Shown here piece after piece: positions 24,026 through 33,346 of a stretch of 64,000 bases of DNA (position 1 is its first letter; every line of letters starts with the position of its first letter). Made by a program: the position numbers and the translations under genes. Source of the stretch: Domibacillus tundrae (GTDB lineage: Bacteria > Bacillota > Bacilli > Bacillales > Domibacillaceae); the NCBI RefSeq assembly GCF_000970675.1, contig NZ_LAJA01000001.1, forward strand, positions 186,001 through 250,000, written 5' to 3'. A model generated the notes under the pieces. It saw nothing but the letters and a program-made list of their open reading frames with translations. It was not told where the DNA came from and ran no database searches.

Positions 24026-25638
24026 TTAAACATCCTCTTTGTGAGGCGCTGCACCCGCGCGACAACTTCCTGCGGATGAAATGGCTTTACAATATAATCA
24101 TCAGCTCCACTTTTTAAAGCCAATACAATATCCGCTTCATTTGTCCGTGCCGTCAACATCGATACGACAATGTTGTCATCCGGAAATTGTTTGCGAATAT
24201 TGGTAAGCACTTCCATCCCATCCATTTTTGGCATAATGCCATCTAAAAGAATCATGTAATTTTCATCCGACTTGTACCAGTCGGACTCTAAAAAGGAGAT
24301 GCCATCCAGGTACTCATGAATCACGACATCAATTTCATTCGGTTTCCAGCCTGAGAATTGTTTCGACAACATTTTTCGCACGAGCAAATCGTCATCGACA
24401 ATCATAATATTCAAATGGCGCTTTACATCACCGCTGTCGATTTCGTATATAACCGACTGATTCCGGCCATTTCGCTTTGCTTTATACAGTGCTTGGTCCG
24501 CTTCATTTAAAACCGTCGCTTCATTAATGCGATATTCGGACGCTCCCGCAGAAAACGTTACAGAAAACGGGTCAAAGGGCGGCACAGTAAAAGTAATCTC
24601 AGCCATTTTTGAGCGAATCCGCTCAATTAAAACGACAGCCTCTTGCGGCGTTGTATCAACGAGAATTAAAGCGAATTCTTCTCCGCCATACCGAAAGAAA
24701 TAATCGGTTTCCCGTTTCATTTTTAAAACAAGCGAGCTGAAGATCCGGAGAACGTCGTCGCCGGCAGGATGCCCATACCGATCGTTCACTTTTTTAAAGT
24801 AATCCAAATCCAGCATGACAAGCGTATAGGTGTGCCGCTTTCGTTCGGCTAAAGAAGACATTTGTGAAAGAGTTTGCGTGAATTGCCGCCGATTTCCTGC
24901 ACCGGTTAGTTCATCTGTTAAGGCAGACTGCCAAATCGCAAATTTATTTTTCAGCCGGTTTAAAATGTACGGAACAAAAACTGTTATATCAAGCGGCTTT
25001 GGAATAAAATCCATGGCGCCCATTTCAAGCGCCCGTATTTGATTTTCAATTTTTCCGTCAACACTAATCAATGTAACAGGTACATACCGGCTTCTGGCAA
25101 TATCACCGATTTGTGTTAATATATCAAAGCCGCTCATATCCGGCAGCTGCACATCCACAATGACCATATGAGGCTGAAGGGTGTAAAACAACTCTACGCC
25201 CCGTTTGCCGGTCAACGCAATGACCACTTGAACCCCATTTTCTTCGAGTGTTTCTTTTATGAATGAAGCAAACTCTACATCATCGTCAATCACTAAAATA
25301 AAAGAGCTGTTTTCTTCAATCGAAACAGAGACTTCCTCAATCTGCTCCACTTCTAAAATAGCAGCGTCTTCTTCTTCGCGAAAAAAATTTCGCATCAGCA
25401 AAATAAAGTTTTTTAACGAACGAACTGAAATTAAGACACTGCTTGTTTCAGAAAGGTTTTCCAGCTGCGTGGTACAAAAAGAAGACATCTCGTCCATTCC
25501 GATTGTACCGGCGGTTCCTTTCATCGTATGTAAAAAGCGGTACAAATCCCGTTCTTGGATATGCTCCTGATCAAACCAGCTGGAAAAATCCTTTTCCATC
25601 CGCTTAGAAAGCATTGCTCGGTAATCATTTCGAGACAT
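24022..25638 (-). CDS. HPt-REC-GGDEF-REC diguanylate cyclase/response regulator
   Basis: A 538-residue protein with four modules. The HPt domain has phospho-acceptor His37 in RFLHTMKGTAG (1-~100). The first receiver (~112-230) has Asp in MVIVDVQLPD. The GGDEF domain (~250-400) has an intact active site FRYGGEEF and, five residues before it, RETD, the RxxD inhibitory site. The second receiver (~415-535) has Asp in MILLDGIMPKMDG. It should make cyclic di-GMP, with feedback inhibition. The HPt supplies the step that the hybrid kinase at 15191-18043 lacks. It is the first gene of a translationally coupled operon with HEAT, glycosyltransferase and receiver genes, which suggests that c-di-GMP made here controls exopolysaccharide synthesis. 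Confidence 0.9.
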   Translation of the reverse strand: MSRNDYRAMLSKRMEKDFSSWFDQEHIQERDLYRFLHTMKGTAGTIGMDEMSSFCTTQLENLSETSSVLISVRSLKNFILLMRNFFREEEDAAILEVEQIEEVSVSIEENSSFILVIDDDVEFASFIKETLEENGVQVVIALTGKRGVELFYTLQPHMVIVDVQLPDMSGFDILTQIGDIARSRYVPVTLISVDGKIENQIRALEMGAMDFIPKPLDITVFVPYILNRLKNKFAIWQSALTDELTGAGNRRQFTQTLSQMSSLAERKRHTYTLVMLDLDYFKKVNDRYGHPAGDDVLRIFSSLVLKMKRETDYFFRYGGEEFALILVDTTPQEAVVLIERIRSKMAEITFTVPPFDPFSVTFSAGASEYRINEATVLNEADQALYKAKRNGRNQSVIYEIDSGDVKRHLNIMIVDDDLLVRKMLSKQFSGWKPNEIDVVIHEYLDGISFLESDWYKSDENYMILLDGIMPKMDGMEVLTNIRKQFPDDNIVVSMLTARTNEADIVLALKSGADDYIVKPFHPQEVVARVQRLTKRMFK

Positions 25639-25801
25639 AATAAGTCAATCCCCTCAAAAGTAGTGAAAAGGTTCTGTTTTTATTCTATCCTATTATACTA
25701 TATGTATCACTACGTCGAACACATTGAACATGATTCGTTTGAATAAGAAAAGGATCGGGAAATGTGTTAAAAAATGAACAGAAAACAAAGGAGACGAAAA
25801 C

Positions 25802-26830
25802 ATGAGCTCAATCGGTACAGCAATCATTGGATATGGTTTTTCAGGCTCTACTTTTCATGCACCTTTTTTAGACGAGATGGAGGAGTTTACCGTTGTATGC
25901 GTTCTGTCTTCTAATGAAGAAAAAGTGAAAAAGGATTTGCCGAATACCGATGTGGCAGGAGAAATAGAGGATATCATGGCGCGGACAGATGTAGAGCTGG
26001 TCGTTGTGACGACCCCGAGCAGCCTGCATTTTGATCTGGCGAAAAAAGCACTTGAAGCAGGAAAACATGTCATTGTGGAAAAACCGATGGTACCGACATT
26101 AAAGGAAGCAGAGGAACTTGCAGCCTGCGCAAAAGAACACAACGTGGTGCTGAGCGTTTTTCAAAACCGTCGTTATGACGGAAACTTTTTAACGGTTAAA
26201 AAGTTAATGGATGAAGGAAGGCTTGGCGACATTTATGTGTATGAAGCACATTACGACCGCTTTGAACCAATCATCTCAAATGGCTGGCGAGAGGAAAACA
26301 AACCTGCTTCCGGAATCCTTTACGATCTCGGCGCTCATTTAATCGACCAGGCATTGTCATTGTTCGGTATGCCGGACAGTATCACAGCGGACATCCAAAA
26401 GCAGCGTCCGAATGCAGTGGTTGATGATTATTTTCATCTTATCCTCGCATATGGATCCAAACGGGTGATTTTGCATAGCAGCATGATCACTTTTGAACAA
26501 GGATCGAAATACAAAGTACACGGCACCCTCGGCACGTTTATGAAAAAAGGAGAAGACCCGCAGGAGGGTGAATTGTTAGAAGGGCGTCGGCCGGATGGCG
26601 CCGATTGGGGCATGGATCCACTTGATCAATATGGAACGCTTTATACGAGCAGCGGAAGCGAAAAAATCGTGACCCTTCCAGGCGATTACCGTCATTACTA
26701 TAAAGGTATCTATGAATGTGTTCGCCATGGGAAGCCGTGCCCGGTGGCAGGCGAAGAAGGAGTCATGACGATTCGGATCATTGAGGCGGCTCTCGCAAGC
26801 AGCCGGGAAAAGCGGACAATTGAAATATAA
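25802..26830 (+). CDS. iolW: Gfo/Idh/MocA oxidoreductase, scyllo-inositol dehydrogenase (IolW/YvaA) type
   Basis: A 342-residue protein. The Rossmann start is IIGYGFSGSTFHAPF with the G-x-G-x-x-[GS] motif, the sugar-dehydrogenase motif is VEKPM (EKP, ~97), and the catalytic-region DLGAHLIDQAL carries the His. The opening IGYGFSG.TFHAPF and the block NAVVDDYFHLIL resemble B. subtilis IolW, an NADP-dependent scyllo-inositol 2-dehydrogenase. Family members oxidise or reduce cyclitols and sugars at one carbon in the cytoplasm. It stands alone with an AAGGAGA site and its own terminator, next to the sugar importer. The substrate is inferred by resemblance only. Confidence 0.72.
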   Translation: MSSIGTAIIGYGFSGSTFHAPFLDEMEEFTVVCVLSSNEEKVKKDLPNTDVAGEIEDIMARTDVELVVVTTPSSLHFDLAKKALEAGKHVIVEKPMVPTLKEAEELAACAKEHNVVLSVFQNRRYDGNFLTVKKLMDEGRLGDIYVYEAHYDRFEPIISNGWREENKPASGILYDLGAHLIDQALSLFGMPDSITADIQKQRPNAVVDDYFHLILAYGSKRVILHSSMITFEQGSKYKVHGTLGTFMKKGEDPQEGELLEGRRPDGADWGMDPLDQYGTLYTSSGSEKIVTLPGDYRHYYKGIYECVRHGKPCPVAGEEGVMTIRIIEAALASSREKRTIEI

Positions 26831-26836
26831 GAAGGA

Positions 26837-26867
26837 AAGGTGTCTCTTATGAGGAGACATCTTTTTT
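26837..26867 (+). terminator. Terminator after the IolW-like gene
   Basis: AAAGGTGTCTC-ttatgag-GAGACATCTTTT (one G-U pair) with a T run. Between it and the next promoter (26868-27187) I see no gene or clear structure. Confidence 0.7.
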
Positions 26868-27187
26868 ATCGATTTTGGGCGAGAAGACTCCCGCCTCAGG
26901 GAATGAAAAAGGCTTTGCCCGATGAGCAGGCACGCACCAGAACCATTGAGGTGCCGGTTGCGACAAAGTATCGGAAAGAAGGGAAAAAAGAGAGAATGCA
27001 CGAGCAAACATTCAAGATTCATAGATCGAATAACAGCCGCTCCAGGCTGCCTTTTGTTTGTGAAAAAGAGAGCAATCGTTTGCGCGAAAAATCCGCATAA
27101 CTCTTTGTATATACAAGGAAAACAAATACTGTCATAACAGTAATGAAAGGCTTTACAAAAAATGTGCAAACGATTTCTTAAAAAGTG

Positions 27188-27252
27188 TTGACGTTTGCAT
27201 GAAAGCGGTGTTATAGTATGTTCAGAAGTTGAAAACGGTTACTGTTTTCAAC
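27188..27252 (+). promoter_or_regulatory. Promoter with cre-like sites and palindrome before the sugar-binding protein
   Basis: TTGACG (27188-27193), 18-bp spacer, TATAGT (27212-27217). TGAAAGCGGTGTTA (27200-27213) in the spacer fits the cre consensus TGWAANCGNTNWCA at 13 of 14 positions, and TGAAAACGGTTACT (27230-27243) also fits at 13 of 14. The second lies inside a perfect 9-bp inverted repeat, GTTGAAAAC / GTTTTCAAC (27228-27252), probably the operator of the LacI regulator encoded downstream. The layout implies repression by both CcpA and a specific repressor. Confidence 0.7.
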
Positions 27253-27283
27253 CTAAATCAAAGACTGCAAAGGGGTAGATGAC

Positions 27284-28576
27284 ATGTTTAAGAAAAAAGC
27301 ATTTGTACTTTCATCCGCATTGTTTTTAGGTCTTGCTGGCTGCTCAACAGCTGAAGAAGATAGTGGTTCATCAAACGATTCTGGCGGCGGCAGCGGCGAC
27401 AAAACAGTTGTTGATGTTTTCCAGTTTAAAGTAGAGTTTAAAGAGCAGTTTGAAGAACTTGCGAAACAATATGAAGAAGAAAACCCGGATGTGGACATTA
27501 ACGTCGAAACAGTGGGCGGCGGAAACGATTACGCGTCAGCCATAAAAGCGAAATTCTCATCTGGTGATGAGCCGGTAATCTTTAACATCGGCGGTCCGAC
27601 AGGTGTGGCTGACTACCGTGATCGTTTGACAGATTTGAGCGATACAAAAGCGGCTGGCGCAGCGCTTGAAGGAACGCTTGACACAGTAACGGAAGGCGAA
27701 GAAGTATTAGGTCTTCCATTTAACCAGGAAGGTTACGGATTCGTTTACAATAAAACGGTTTTTGAAAAAGCGGGTGTTGATCCGGAATCAATCAAGTCAA
27801 TTGAAGATTTAACAAAAGCGGCCGAAACGATTGACAGCAAAAAGGACGAGCTTGGTCTTGACGGTGTCTTCGCAATGGCTGCAAAAGAAAAATGGGTAGA
27901 TGGAAACCACGGTTCCAACGCATTTACATCAGCTGACTTCAATGATAGCGCTTTAGATGCTTTTAACTCAAAAGAGCTTCCATTTACAAAAGCGGATCAA
28001 TTCAAAACGTACATTGATCTTCAAAACAAATACTCTGTGCAGCCCGTTGTGAGTCTTGATTACTCACAGCAAGTGGAAGAATTATTCTCAACAGGCCGAG
28101 TAGCTATGATCCAGCAAGGGAACTGGGTATACCCAACAATTGAGCAAATGGATCCTGAACTTGCCAAAAACGTAGGCATCATGCCAATTCCGGTTGACGG
28201 CGAAATGAAAATGCCGGTTGGTGTTCCACAGTACTGGACAGTTAATGCAAAAGCAGATGAAGCAGAACAAGAAGCAGGAAAAGCATTCCTAGACTGGTTG
28301 TATACATCTGACGCTGGAAAAGAAGCAGTATTAACACAGTTCAAATTTATCCCTGCTTACGATGGCTACGATACAGAAAAAATCTCTGATCCGTTGTCTA
28401 AAACAATTTATGAATATGCACAAGAAGGAAACACACGCGGCTGGACATTCCTTGGCTATCCAACTGGATGGGGCGATGTGCTAGGCGCAAACTTGCAGAA
28501 GTACCTTGCGGGTGAAGCATCATGGGATGAAGCGATTCAAGCATCAAAAGACGAATGGGCGAAACTTGCCAAGTAA
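27284..28576 (+). CDS. Sugar ABC transporter substrate-binding lipoprotein (family 1, MsmE-like)
   Basis: A 430-residue lipoprotein. The signal peptide ends with a lipobox Cys (LGLAGC, ~20). A Ser/Gly-rich linker follows, then an SBP_bac_1 fold opening VDVFQFKVEFKEQFEELAKQ. Residues such as GLPFNQEGYGFVYNK and the C-terminal TRGWTFLGYPTGWG fit the CUT1 (di-/oligosaccharide) class. It binds the sugar outside the membrane for the two permeases downstream. The sugar itself is not evident. AAAGGGG precedes the start. A hairpin after the gene should make it more abundant than the permeases. Confidence 0.9.
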   Translation: MFKKKAFVLSSALFLGLAGCSTAEEDSGSSNDSGGGSGDKTVVDVFQFKVEFKEQFEELAKQYEEENPDVDINVETVGGGNDYASAIKAKFSSGDEPVIFNIGGPTGVADYRDRLTDLSDTKAAGAALEGTLDTVTEGEEVLGLPFNQEGYGFVYNKTVFEKAGVDPESIKSIEDLTKAAETIDSKKDELGLDGVFAMAAKEKWVDGNHGSNAFTSADFNDSALDAFNSKELPFTKADQFKTYIDLQNKYSVQPVVSLDYSQQVEELFSTGRVAMIQQGNWVYPTIEQMDPELAKNVGIMPIPVDGEMKMPVGVPQYWTVNAKADEAEQEAGKAFLDWLYTSDAGKEAVLTQFKFIPAYDGYDTEKISDPLSKTIYEYAQEGNTRGWTFLGYPTGWGDVLGANLQKYLAGEASWDEAIQASKDEWAKLAK

Positions 28577-28597
28577 CCAACGAGCCATCTGAAAACG

Positions 28598-28635
28598 GAA
28601 AAGATAACAGGCTCCATCACGCTGTTATCTTTTTC
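28598..28635 (+). terminator. Intra-operon hairpin between binding protein and permeases
   Basis: GGAAAAGATAACAG and CTGTTATCTTTTTC pair around an 11-base loop, followed by TTTAC. It is probably a partial terminator that sets the binding protein above the permeases. Confidence 0.65.
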
Positions 28636-28671
28636 TTTACACAAATTCACCTGAAATGAGGTTTTACAGGC

Positions 28672-29532
28672 ATGAAAAATAAAGATCTTTCCTTCTGGCT
28701 TTTTCTCGCACCCGTCTTATTCGCTCTCGGAACGGTCGTTCTCCTTCCCCTTCTATATGGCATTTATTATTCATTTACCGATTGGAATGGAGTCAGCTAC
28801 ACTCAGTTTCTCGGACTTGACAACTATGTAACCTTATTAAAAGATGAAGGGTTCCGGGACGCGCTTTGGTTTACCGTGAAATTCTCGGTTGCATCGGTTA
28901 TTGTCGTCAACATTTTAGGGCTTGCACTAGCAATGCTCGTCACATCAAAAATTAAATCACGCAACCTGCTTCGGACGGTTTTCTTTATGCCGAACTTGAT
29001 CGGTGGTTTAATTCTCGGGTTTATCTGGCAGTTTATTTTCACAAAAGTATTTGACTCAATCGGCCGCGCAACAGGCATTGAATGGATGCAAGGCTGGCTG
29101 TCTGATTCTGCAACAGGTTTCTGGGGCATGGTCATTCTCATGAGCTGGCAAATGGCTGGGTACATTATGGTTATTTACATCGCTTATTTGGAAAATGTAC
29201 CAGGCGACTTGTTGGAAGCAGCGGAAATTGACGGTGCGAATCCGTGGCAGAAATTCCGTAACATTACCTTCCCGCTTGTAATGCCCGCATTCACTGTCAG
29301 TATGTTCTTGACGCTTTCCGGCGCATTTAAAATTTACGACCAAAACTTGTCACTCACAAATGGAGGTCCATTTAACTCAACGAAAATGGTCGCGATGGAC
29401 ATTGTCGATACAGCATTTAAATTCAATATGATGGCAACTGCGCAGGCAAAAGCCGTTATCTTCTTTATCATCGTGGCGATTATTTCATTAACACAAGTGT
29501 ACATTAACAAAAAACGGGAGGTGGAGATGTAA
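28672..29532 (+). CDS. CUT1 sugar ABC permease 1 (MalF/UgpA type)
   Basis: A 286-residue protein with six membrane helices, the normal number for this branch. The cytoplasmic EAA loop is VPGDLLEAAEIDGANPWQKFRNITFPLV (~185-212), which docks to the ATPase. It forms the channel with the next gene product, which begins directly at its stop. No ATPase is encoded in this operon; MsmX at 41503-42603 is the probable partner. Confidence 0.92.
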   Translation: MKNKDLSFWLFLAPVLFALGTVVLLPLLYGIYYSFTDWNGVSYTQFLGLDNYVTLLKDEGFRDALWFTVKFSVASVIVVNILGLALAMLVTSKIKSRNLLRTVFFMPNLIGGLILGFIWQFIFTKVFDSIGRATGIEWMQGWLSDSATGFWGMVILMSWQMAGYIMVIYIAYLENVPGDLLEAAEIDGANPWQKFRNITFPLVMPAFTVSMFLTLSGAFKIYDQNLSLTNGGPFNSTKMVAMDIVDTAFKFNMMATAQAKAVIFFIIVAIISLTQVYINKKREVEM

Positions 29533-30356
29533 TGGAAAAGAAAAAATCCAGACAGCGATTAATCATCGAGGTTTTAGGGATTCTCTTCGGTCTTCTCTGG
29601 CTCTCCCCATTTTATTTGATGATTGTCAATGCCTTTAAAACAAAATTGGAAATTTTCCAAAATACATTAAAGCTGCCAGCAGAATGGACATTTGATAACT
29701 TCACGCAGGCGTTTGAAGAACTTGCCTTCTTGCAGACATTTATGAATTCACTTTTCATGTCTGTCGCCAGTATTGTGATTATCCTCTTTTTCTCGGCGAT
29801 GGCAGCTTATGCATTGTCACGTAATGGAAGCAAGCTGTCTGGAGCGATTTTCTTCCTCTTTGTTGCTGCGATGCTGATTCCGTTTCAATCCGTTATGATT
29901 CCGCTCGTTGCTCTGTTCGGGAAAGCGGATGCGCTAAATTTTTACGGATTGATTTTTATGTATCTTGGATTTGGGTGCAGCTTGTCCATTTTCTTATACC
30001 ACGGGGCATTAAAAGGGATTTCAAAGTCGCTTGATGAGGCTGCAACAATCGATGGCTGTAACCGATTCCAGGTATTTTGGTACATTATTCTGCCAATGCT
30101 GAAGCCGATTTCGATTACGGTTGCAATCTTGAATATTATCTGGATTTGGAACGATTATCTCCTGCCATCACTTGTAATCAGCGGTGCAGGCACTGATACG
30201 ATTCCATTGAAATTATTCCTATTCTTCGGCCAGTATACGAAACAATGGCATTTGGCGCTTGCCGGATTAACCATTTCGATTATCCCAGTAATCATTGCGT
30301 ACTTGTTTGCTCAAAAACAAATCATTAAAGGGGTATCTGATGGCGCGGTAAAATAA
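29532..30356 (+). CDS. CUT1 sugar ABC permease 2 (MalG/UgpE type)
   Basis: A 274-residue protein with six membrane helices and the EAA loop ISKSLDEAATIDGCNRFQVFW (residues split around ~162-182). It is the second channel subunit of the importer. Its ATG overlaps the stop of permease 1 (TAATG), with GGAGGTGGAG upstream. A hairpin-rich dispersed repeat follows directly. Confidence 0.92.
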   Translation: MEKKKSRQRLIIEVLGILFGLLWLSPFYLMIVNAFKTKLEIFQNTLKLPAEWTFDNFTQAFEELAFLQTFMNSLFMSVASIVIILFFSAMAAYALSRNGSKLSGAIFFLFVAAMLIPFQSVMIPLVALFGKADALNFYGLIFMYLGFGCSLSIFLYHGALKGISKSLDEAATIDGCNRFQVFWYIILPMLKPISITVAILNIIWIWNDYLLPSLVISGAGTDTIPLKLFLFFGQYTKQWHLALAGLTISIIPVIIAYLFAQKQIIKGVSDGAVK

Positions 30357-30361
30357 GAAAT

Positions 30362-30477
30362 GCGCAAGGTGCCTGCTTATCGGCGACAAGCATAAGAGGA
30401 GCACTGGTGTAGGCGCTTTTTGCCTCCAGAAGGGCTTGGCTTATGACCTCGAGCCGATGGCGCCTGAAGCTGGACAC
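30362..30477. repeat. Dispersed hairpin-rich repeat, copy A
   Basis: It begins GCGCAAGGTGC and ends CTCGAGCCGATGGCGCCTGAAGC, the same ends as the element at 34393-34509. The two ends can pair, and internal segments such as GCCTGCTTATCGGCGACAAGC form further hairpins. Elements of this look recur in intergenic regions of Bacillaceae. It lies inside an operon, between permease 2 and the LacI gene, and may stabilise the upstream mRNA. Confidence 0.6.
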
Positions 30478-30547
30478 TGTCCAAGGAAATATACTTTCTT
30501 ATTTTTTGAAAAATGGCACTATAAACAAGAAAAGGGAGGAACCGGTC

Positions 30548-31582
30548 ATGGCTGTAACAATTAAAGATGTCGCAAAAAAGGCGCAGGTTGCACCGTCGAC
30601 CGTCTCCCGTGTAATTGCGGATCATCCAAAAATCACACAGGAAACGAAAGAAAAAGTAAGAAAAGTGATGCAGGAACTTGGCTATCACCCGAACTTGCTG
30701 GCCAGAAAGCTTGTGACACAGTCTTCACAAACCATTGGCATTATCCGAAAAACATCATCAAAGCATTCACTTTCTGATCCGTTTTTTCCGGCAGCGCTTC
30801 AAGGCATGAGTGATTTGCTGCACCAGAAAGAGTACAGTATTTTAATGACGAGCGGCGAGTCGGATGAAGATATTTACCGTGAAGTGGTCAATATGGTTCA
30901 AGGGAAAAGCGTCGACGGCATGATCATGCTTTATTCGCAGGATGATGACCCAGTACTGCGGCTGCTCTTGGATCAGAAATTTCCATTTGTGATGATTGGC
31001 AAACCGACGGATCATATAGATAAAGTGATGTATGTGGATAATGATAACGTCAAGGCAGCGCGCAATATTACTGAATATTTAATCCGGGCTGGTCACGAGC
31101 ATATCGCATATGTCGGAGGCGATCCGAGGTTTGAAGTGCACAAAGATCGTGAACAAGGATATAAACAGGCGTTAAAGCTTGCAAATATTCAGTCAAAAAT
31201 GCTTTTCCGGAAAGAAATATCCAGAGATACGGCCAGTGAAACGATTGCAGAGATGATGAACATGTCTCCACGGCCGACGGCGATTGTCACAACAGATGAA
31301 TTAATGGCTATGAGCCTGCTATCCGCCTTGTACGAGCGAGGGATCCGTGTACCTGATGATATGGCGATTACAACGTTTATGGATTCAATGTTATCTGAGC
31401 TTTCAAGTCCGCCGATGACAACGGTTGATATTCATGCGTTTCAGCTTGGTTTTGAGGCAGCAAAAACGCTTGTTGATCTTTTAGAAAATCCAAGTATGAT
31501 GAAGCGGAATATTCTTGTTCCGACATCCATTGTCGAACGGGAGTCATGCAAAAAAACAAAGAGGAATGAGGCGATTATATGA
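30548..31582 (+). CDS. LacI-family sugar repressor (MalR-like)
   Basis: A 344-residue protein starting at ATG 30548 after AGGGAGGA; an upstream in-frame start would run through the dispersed repeat. The helix-turn-helix is [21 protein letters not shown] (split at ~3-22). The hinge is [10 protein letters not shown]. The ligand domain ends with the family's IVERESC. It probably binds the palindrome at 27228-27252 and perhaps other sites in the cluster. Its stop overlaps the start of the ThuA gene (ATGA), so it is made within the operon it controls. Confidence 0.9.
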   Translation: MAVTIKDVAKKAQVAPSTVSRVIADHPKITQETKEKVRKVMQELGYHPNLLARKLVTQSSQTIGIIRKTSSKHSLSDPFFPAALQGMSDLLHQKEYSILMTSGESDEDIYREVVNMVQGKSVDGMIMLYSQDDDPVLRLLLDQKFPFVMIGKPTDHIDKVMYVDNDNVKAARNITEYLIRAGHEHIAYVGGDPRFEVHKDREQGYKQALKLANIQSKMLFRKEISRDTASETIAEMMNMSPRPTAIVTTDELMAMSLLSALYERGIRVPDDMAITTFMDSMLSELSSPPMTTVDIHAFQLGFEAAKTLVDLLENPSMMKRNILVPTSIVERESCKKTKRNEAII

Positions 31583-32298
31583 ATATTACAGTATGGAACG
31601 AATTTCGTCATGAAAAAAAGAATGAAACGGTTAAGGACATTTATCCGGACGGTATTCATGAAGTCATTGCCGGTTTTCTAAAAGAAGAAGGCCGGACTGT
31701 TAAAACAGCGACATTGGATGAAGCGGAACACGGGTTGACGGATGACGTATTAAATAATACAGATGTACTTCTCTGGTGGGGGCACGTTGCACATGAAGAA
31801 GTTGACGATGAAATTGTAAAAAAAGTACAACAGCGTGTGCTCGATGGAATGGGATTAATCGTTCTTCATTCCGGTCATTTTTCTAAAATATTCAAAACAA
31901 TGATGGGTACGTCATGTGACTTGAAATGGCGCGAAGCAGGCGAAAAAGAGCGCGTATGGGTCATTGATCCTGCGCACCCGATTGCAGAAGGCATCGGCGA
32001 ATATTTTGAACTCGAGCATGAAGAAATGTACGGCGAGCATTTTGATATTCCGGCACCGGATGAGCTTGTCTTTATGAGCTGGTTTGAAGGTGGCGAAGTA
32101 TTCCGCAGCGGCGTAACATACAAACGCGGAAACGGTAAAATCTTTTATTTCCGCCCTGGACATGAAACACACCCTACATACTATAACGAAAACGTCCAGA
32201 AAGTGATTCGAAACGCAGTAAAATGGGCAGCGCCTGTGAAACGGGAGCGTCCTGTATACGGAAACGCACAACCAATTGAAACGTTAAAAGGAGAATAA
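31579..32298 (+). CDS. ThuA-domain (trehalose-utilisation type) protein
   Basis: A 239-residue glutamine-amidotransferase-like fold of the ThuA family. [21 protein letters not shown] at the N terminus, the [14 protein letters not shown] block, LIVLHSGHF and [18 protein letters not shown] are conserved parts of the family. In Sinorhizobium, ThuA works with the Gfo dehydrogenase ThuB on trehalose by way of 3-keto sugars. Here two Gfo dehydrogenases follow at once, giving the same pairing. Its precise reaction is not known from the sequence. Confidence 0.85.
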   Translation: MNITVWNEFRHEKKNETVKDIYPDGIHEVIAGFLKEEGRTVKTATLDEAEHGLTDDVLNNTDVLLWWGHVAHEEVDDEIVKKVQQRVLDGMGLIVLHSGHFSKIFKTMMGTSCDLKWREAGEKERVWVIDPAHPIAEGIGEYFELEHEEMYGEHFDIPAPDELVFMSWFEGGEVFRSGVTYKRGNGKIFYFRPGHETHPTYYNENVQKVIRNAVKWAAPVKRERPVYGNAQPIETLKGE

Positions 32299-32303
32299 AT
32301 AAA

Positions 32304-33329
32304 ATGACAAGAATTAAAGTAGGTATTATTGGATGCGGAAGCATCGCAAAGCACCGTCACATTCCTGAATATGCAATGAACGACAATGTAGATATCGTCG
32401 CTTTTTGTGATATTATTGCAGCGCGTGCGCATGCCTTTGCGGATCAATACAATGCAAAAGCGTATGTCGATTACACTGAACTTTTAGAAAATGAAGAGAT
32501 CGATGCAGTGAGTGTATGCACACCAAACTCTCTTCATGCACCGGTTTCCATTGCCGCACTGAAAGCTGGCAAACATGTTCTTTGCGAAAAACCAATGGCC
32601 ACATCAAATGAAGAAGCAGAAGCAATGATTGCAGCAGCGAATGAAAGCGGAAAAAAACTAATGATCGGCCACAATCAGCGTTTCGTTTCTTCTCACGCAA
32701 AAGCGCGCAGCATCATTGAAAGCGGCGAGCTTGGCAAAATATACAGCTTCCGCACTGCATTTGGCCACGGTGGCCCGGAACAGTGGAGTGCAGACGGAGA
32801 GCACAGCTGGTTTTTTGATAAAGAGCGTGCGTTTATTGGCGCAATGGGTGATCTTGGTGTTCATAAAACCGATTTGCTCCGCTTTTTAATCGGCGAAGAA
32901 TTTGTGGAAGCAGCAGCATTCGTGGAAACATCTGCAAAAGCAAATTCCACAGTGGATGACAATGCCGTATGCATCTTAAAATCAGAAAGCGGCATTATCG
33001 GTACGCTGGCTGCAAGCTGGTCTTACAACGGCGGCGAAGATAATTCAACTGTCTTTTATGCGGAAAAAGGCATAATGCGTTTAGAAGATGACCCGGATTA
33101 TTCGCTTATTATCGATTACAAAAACGGCAACAGCGAGCGCCACAGCTTAGGGGCGATCCAGTCAAACGAAGAAGGCCAGCAAACAGATACACACGTTGTG
33201 GAACATTTTATTAACAGTATTGTAGAAGACAAAACCCCGCCTGTATGCGGAAATGAAGGCAAAAAATCACTCGAAGTTATTTTAGCGGCACTGGAGTCAA
33301 GTGAAACAAAACAAATCGTCCGTATTTAA
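32304..33329 (+). CDS. Gfo/Idh/MocA sugar dehydrogenase
   Basis: A 341-residue protein. The nucleotide-binding motif is IIGCGSIAKHRHIPEY (GxGxxA, ~8-13), the CEKPM motif lies at ~93-97, and GDLGVHKTDLLRF holds the putative catalytic His (~190). These enzymes move a hydride between NAD(P) and a hydroxyl of a sugar or cyclitol. It is placed between ThuA and another dehydrogenase of the same family, 8 and 17 bases apart. Two dehydrogenases in line suggest an oxidation and a later reduction of the same sugar. Confidence 0.85.
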   Translation: MTRIKVGIIGCGSIAKHRHIPEYAMNDNVDIVAFCDIIAARAHAFADQYNAKAYVDYTELLENEEIDAVSVCTPNSLHAPVSIAALKAGKHVLCEKPMATSNEEAEAMIAAANESGKKLMIGHNQRFVSSHAKARSIIESGELGKIYSFRTAFGHGGPEQWSADGEHSWFFDKERAFIGAMGDLGVHKTDLLRFLIGEEFVEAAAFVETSAKANSTVDDNAVCILKSESGIIGTLAASWSYNGGEDNSTVFYAEKGIMRLEDDPDYSLIIDYKNGNSERHSLGAIQSNEEGQQTDTHVVEHFINSIVEDKTPPVCGNEGKKSLEVILAALESSETKQIVRI

Positions 33330-33346
33330 TCAATGAGGTGACCAAC

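Noticed and set aside
26840-27100. An 86-codon frame between the IolW-like gene and the sugar-binding protein
   Set aside because: It starts within the terminator hairpin of the previous gene, has no ribosome-binding site and shows biased, Arg-rich low-complexity sequence.
30443-30547. N-terminal extension of the LacI regulator
   Set aside because: It reads through the dispersed repeat; the ATG at 30548 has AGGGAGGA upstream and matches the normal LacI start.
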